A DNA stretch of 64,000 bases from Desulfovibrio desulfuricans (GTDB taxonomy: Bacteria; Desulfobacterota; Desulfovibrionia; Desulfovibrionales; Desulfovibrionaceae), in contig NZ_CP036295.1 in NCBI RefSeq assembly GCF_004801255.1, positions 2,814,001 through 2,878,000 of the forward strand, in the 5' to 3' direction. The notes below the pieces were generated by a model. That model saw nothing but the letters and a program-made list of their open reading frames with translations. It had not been told where the DNA came from and searched no databases. Position numbers and translations under genes: made by a program. Shown here piece by piece: positions 61,629-64,000 of the stretch (position 1 is the first letter of the stretch; each line of letters begins with the position of its first letter).

Positions 61629-62546
61629 CTACAGCCGCGTCACCGAGGCAAAACTGCGTTTAATGCCCGCCCGGTAGTGGATGCGGGGGTGTCCGAACAG
61701 CACGACAACGCCCTCACGGCTTTTGCCGCGTATGCCGTAACGCTGGCGAAAACGCGCGGCGCTGCCGCCCCACTGTATCAGGGGATGGATGGAGCCTATC
61801 ATGCAGGTTCCCAACCCCTGCGCCTCGCCCGCCAGCATGGCCAGTGTCGCCGCCACCAGCGGATCCGCAGGGTCGGCCCAGGGCGAAGCGTAAAAATACA
61901 TGAGCAGGGGCGCATCATAGGTAACAATATTAGTCCCTGCATCCATGGCTTCGGTAAAGGCGGCCAGGGCTGGCCGCACAAAATGGCGGAACAGTCCGTC
62001 GTTGGCCTTGCCCCAGAACGGGCGCATGAGGGTGAGAAACCAGGGGGCCGTAAGCCAGCGCATGGTTTTGAGGTGCTCGCAAAAATCACGGGCAAAGGCC
62101 CTGTTTTTATCCAGGCTGTCGAGTACGAGCACGTTGACGTCCGAGGGCGGCAAGCCCATGGGCGCGGTACGGGCTGCGTCAAGGATGCGCTCGATCTGCT
62201 CGCCGGGCACGGCTGCGGGCAAGAATTCGCGCACGCTTCTGCGCTGCAGCAGCAGGCCAAACAGGCTGTCGTACGTTGCCGCGCTGCCCCTGGGCGGCAG
62301 GGCAAAGAGATGCTCCGGCCCCAGAGTGCGCCCGCGCACGGTTACCGCGCCCGTGGGGCAGACCGCCATGCAGTGCCCGCAGCCCAGGCAGCCGAACAGC
62401 GACTCCGTAACAGGGCAGGCCTTGCCGTTTTCAAGACGCAGACAAAAATCCTTGCACACGGCCACGCACTGGCCGCAGCCTGTGCAGACGGTTCTGTCAA
62501 CAGCGACTTCCGCCGCGCTGTGCGTTCGTGACGTGGGTATGGCCAT
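61629..62546 (-). CDS. ferredoxin-domain nitroreductase family protein
   Basis: 305 residues. Two [4Fe-4S] ferredoxin motifs (CTGCGQCVAVC near 20-30 and CLGCGHCMAVCP near 52-63) precede an FMN nitroreductase fold: RRSVREFLP near 97-105, the FMN-binding Arg block, and GLGTCMIGS later. Anaerobes use such proteins as oxidoreductases fed by low-potential iron-sulfur donors; the substrate is unknown. ATG 62546 follows AGGAG. It is divergent from fliR with 134 bases between. Confidence 0.85.
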   Translation of the reverse strand: MAIPTSRTHSAAEVAVDRTVCTGCGQCVAVCKDFCLRLENGKACPVTESLFGCLGCGHCMAVCPTGAVTVRGRTLGPEHLFALPPRGSAATYDSLFGLLLQRRSVREFLPAAVPGEQIERILDAARTAPMGLPPSDVNVLVLDSLDKNRAFARDFCEHLKTMRWLTAPWFLTLMRPFWGKANDGLFRHFVRPALAAFTEAMDAGTNIVTYDAPLLMYFYASPWADPADPLVAATLAMLAGEAQGLGTCMIGSIHPLIQWGGSAARFRQRYGIRGKSREGVVVLFGHPRIHYRAGIKRSFASVTRL

Positions 62547-62652
62547 GTTCGCTCCTGTGTGGCCGCAGATGCGCTGCATTGTAAATATCCGCCCATATGC
62601 TATCAAGCATGCACGCGGCGGCGCGCGACCGTCACTCAGGTGACGGCCCCCT

Positions 62653-62668
62653 TGGCAACCTTTTTGCA
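62653..62668 (+). promoter_or_regulatory. sigma-54-like promoter before fliR
   Basis: TGGCAACCTTTTTGCA has the GG/GC pair with ten bases between and the full TTGCA half. The predicted start is near 62679, only two bases before the chosen fliR ATG at 62681, so the mRNA would be almost leaderless, or the true start lies later. Confidence 0.6.
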
Positions 62669-62680
62669 AATTCTGCTACC

Positions 62681-63472
62681 ATGGACGCTTTCAGCTACAA
62701 CCCGGCCAGCGTGCTCAGCCTGCTGCTCACCATGATGCGTGTGAGCATTGTCATGTTTATGCTGCCGGTGTTCTCCACCAACAACATCCCCACGCAAGTC
62801 AAGGCGGCCATAACCATTGTGTTTTGCCTTGGCGTGTGGCCTCACCTTGCCCTCAGCGGCACGGCCATGCCCGCGCATCCCTTTGACGTGGCCATCATGA
62901 TGATGGGCGAGGCGGTGCTGGGGCTGGTACTGGGAATGGCCGTCAATTTTCTGTTTATGGGCATTCAGGCGGGCGGCGAGCTGCTGGGCTTTCAGATGGG
63001 CTTTACCATGATCAACTTTGCCGATCCGCTCACCGGCAACCAGACAGGCGCTACGGCCTTTTTTTTGTGGATGGTCTCGCTGCTGGTTTTTCTGAGCCTC
63101 GACGGGCACCTTTACATGATCAAGGGTTTTGTCGCCTCGTTTGATCTGGTGCCGCCGGGGCAACTCTTTGTGGGGCCCATGGTGCTGCGGCAGGTTATGT
63201 ATCTGGCGTCGCAGATGTTTGTGCTGGCCCTGCAGATTGCCGCGCCGGTCATGGTGGCGCTGTTTCTGGTCGAGGTGTCGCTGGGGCTTATGGCGCGAAC
63301 CTCGCCGCAGATCCCCATCATGGAATTTGGCTTTCCCATCAAGATTGCCGTGGGCTTCTTCTTTTTGGGGCTGCTCATGGTCATCATGTCCGACCGCATC
63401 GCCTCGTTTGTGCAGGGGCTGGACGGCCTGTTCAGCAACCTGCTGCGGGCCATGAGCCCCATGTACCAATAG
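62681..63472 (+). CDS. fliR: flagellar export gate protein FliR
   Basis: 263-residue inner-membrane protein with about six hydrophobic segments, part of the FliP-FliQ-FliR export channel. The block GGELLGFQMGFTMINFADP near 100-120 is the family signature. ATG 62681 aligns with normal FliR N-termini, but no Shine-Dalgarno is present. The gene stands alone here; fliP and fliQ are not in the window and flhB is 40 kb away. Confidence 0.93.
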   Translation: MDAFSYNPASVLSLLLTMMRVSIVMFMLPVFSTNNIPTQVKAAITIVFCLGVWPHLALSGTAMPAHPFDVAIMMMGEAVLGLVLGMAVNFLFMGIQAGGELLGFQMGFTMINFADPLTGNQTGATAFFLWMVSLLVFLSLDGHLYMIKGFVASFDLVPPGQLFVGPMVLRQVMYLASQMFVLALQIAAPVMVALFLVEVSLGLMARTSPQIPIMEFGFPIKIAVGFFFLGLLMVIMSDRIASFVQGLDGLFSNLLRAMSPMYQ

Positions 63473-63490
63473 GCGCACCCGCCCACCGCG

Positions 63491-63538
63491 CCAGACTACT
63501 GCCACGCCAGCCTACTGCCGGACCAGACTACTGCCGGG
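63491..63538. repeat. three tandem 16-bp repeats at the epimerase gene end
   Basis: Near-identical units start at 63491, 63507 and 63523, each containing the minus-strand stop TAG after a CAG codon. The copy nearest the gene supplies the actual stop of the UDP-GlcNAc 2-epimerase reading frame; the others lie beyond it. Likely a local replication slippage product. Confidence 0.7.
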
Positions 63539-64000
63539 CCAGATGCTCGGCGATGCGCTGGGCGGCCTTGCCATCCCCATACGGATTTTCACGCGCTGCC
63601 ATGCTGGCAATGGCTTCGGGATGCCGCAGCAGGTCAAGCGTTGCGGGCACAATGGCCTTGGCGCTCGTGCCCACCAGCATGTTAACCCCCGCGTCCACGC
63701 CTTCGGGGCGCTCCGTGGCGTCGCGCATGATCAGCACGGGCTTGTTGAGCGACGGGCCTTCTTCCTGTATGCCGCCTGAATCTGTAAGGATAATTGTGCA
63801 GCTGTCCATGAGGCGCACAAAGGTTCGGTAGGGCTGCGGGTCTTCGAGAAAAATATTGGGCACCGCCCCAAGCAGCTCGTGCACCGGCCCCTGGACATTG
63901 GGGTTGAGGTGCACGGGGTAGACAATGCGCGCCTGCGGCATGCTCCGCGCCACTTCCACCAGCGCGGCGCAGATGTGCCTGAGCCCGTCGCCAAAACTCT
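63528..64000 (-). CDS. wecB: UDP-N-acetylglucosamine 2-epimerase, C-terminal part
   Basis: The last ~157 residues of a non-hydrolysing 2-epimerase that interconverts UDP-GlcNAc and UDP-ManNAc for surface polysaccharides. The visible part has VYPVHLNPNV, the DSGGIQEEGPSLNKPVLIMRD block (UDP-binding) and TERPEGVDAG. The reading frame continues to the window edge, so the N-terminal half is outside. It is convergent with fliR. Confidence 0.92.
   Translation of the reverse strand, partial: SFGDGLRHICAALVEVARSMPQARIVYPVHLNPNVQGPVHELLGAVPNIFLEDPQPYRTFVRLMDSCTIILTDSGGIQEEGPSLNKPVLIMRDATERPEGVDAGVNMLVGTSAKAIVPATLDLLRHPEAIASMAARENPYGDGKAAQRIAEHLARQ

Noticed and set aside
1..64000. Mobile elements, tRNA genes, prophage or genomic island
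   Set aside because: No transposase, integrase, tRNA cloverleaf, long direct repeat or block of unusual base use was seen; the lysozyme-like gene has no other phage genes near it.

Overview
The window is a dense, GC-rich bacterial chromosome segment with no rRNA, tRNA, CRISPR array, integrase or transposase that I can see. The gene set points to a motile, anaerobic, sulfate-reducing deltaproteobacterium of the Desulfovibrio group. This is inferred from family knowledge: archaeal-type early shikimate enzymes in an operon with pheA-aroA-tyrA, a probable cobamide-remodelling phosphodiesterase, a Mrp/DUF5320/DUF134 cluster, a bifunctional PFK-2/FBPase-like protein, and sigma-54 and sigma-28 flagellar promoters.

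Layout. 1-7 kb: a truncated PAS-GGDEF protein, the PFK-2/FBPase-like protein, then ilvBN read leftward behind a Val/Leu/Ile-rich leader peptide and a terminator, and a TerC/CBS membrane protein. 7-16 kb: rpsB-tsf, a DUF2079 membrane protein, an M16C protease, and a CbiR-like/DHH pair. 16-21.8 kb: an aromatic amino acid operon (ADH synthase, DHQ synthase II, pheA, aroA, tyrA) behind a leader peptide with a Phe-Ser-Trp-Tyr-Phe-Phe-Ala-Tyr-Phe run and a terminator. 21.8-30.5 kb: flagellar and chemotaxis genes (flhB, flhA, flhF, flhG, fliA, cheY, fliL-like and two small cluster proteins). 30.5-42 kb: a secreted protein, a tripartite RND efflux operon, an orphan membrane protein, xdhC and topA. 42-48 kb: two TraT-like lipoproteins, then two units with near-consensus sigma-54 promoters (lysozyme-domain protein plus GT9; unknown protein plus FliT/FlgN-like protein). 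48-64 kb: thiE, DUF362, a large MscS channel, a cupin, aldA, the Mrp/DUF5320/DUF134 cluster with twin palindromes, small metabolic genes, nth, cheV behind a sigma-28 promoter, an iron-sulfur nitroreductase, fliR behind a sigma-54-like site, and the end of a UDP-GlcNAc 2-epimerase gene.

How it fits together. The two amino acid operons both carry the architecture of ribosome-mediated attenuation (promoter, short ORF rich in the end-product residues, intrinsic terminator, structural genes). The motility genes are spread over at least four places and appear tied together by sigma-54 and FliA promoters; the 44-48 kb units belong to this network by promoter type and by the chaperone-like last gene. 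The most interesting candidates are the aromatic attenuator, the sigma-54-controlled lysozyme/glycosyltransferase/unknown/chaperone set, and the palindromes between the Mrp ATPase and its likely DUF134 regulator.

Starts were moved to internal ATG/GTG codons where a Shine-Dalgarno sequence or family alignment favoured it. All functional calls rest on motif recognition; no database search or folding program was run.
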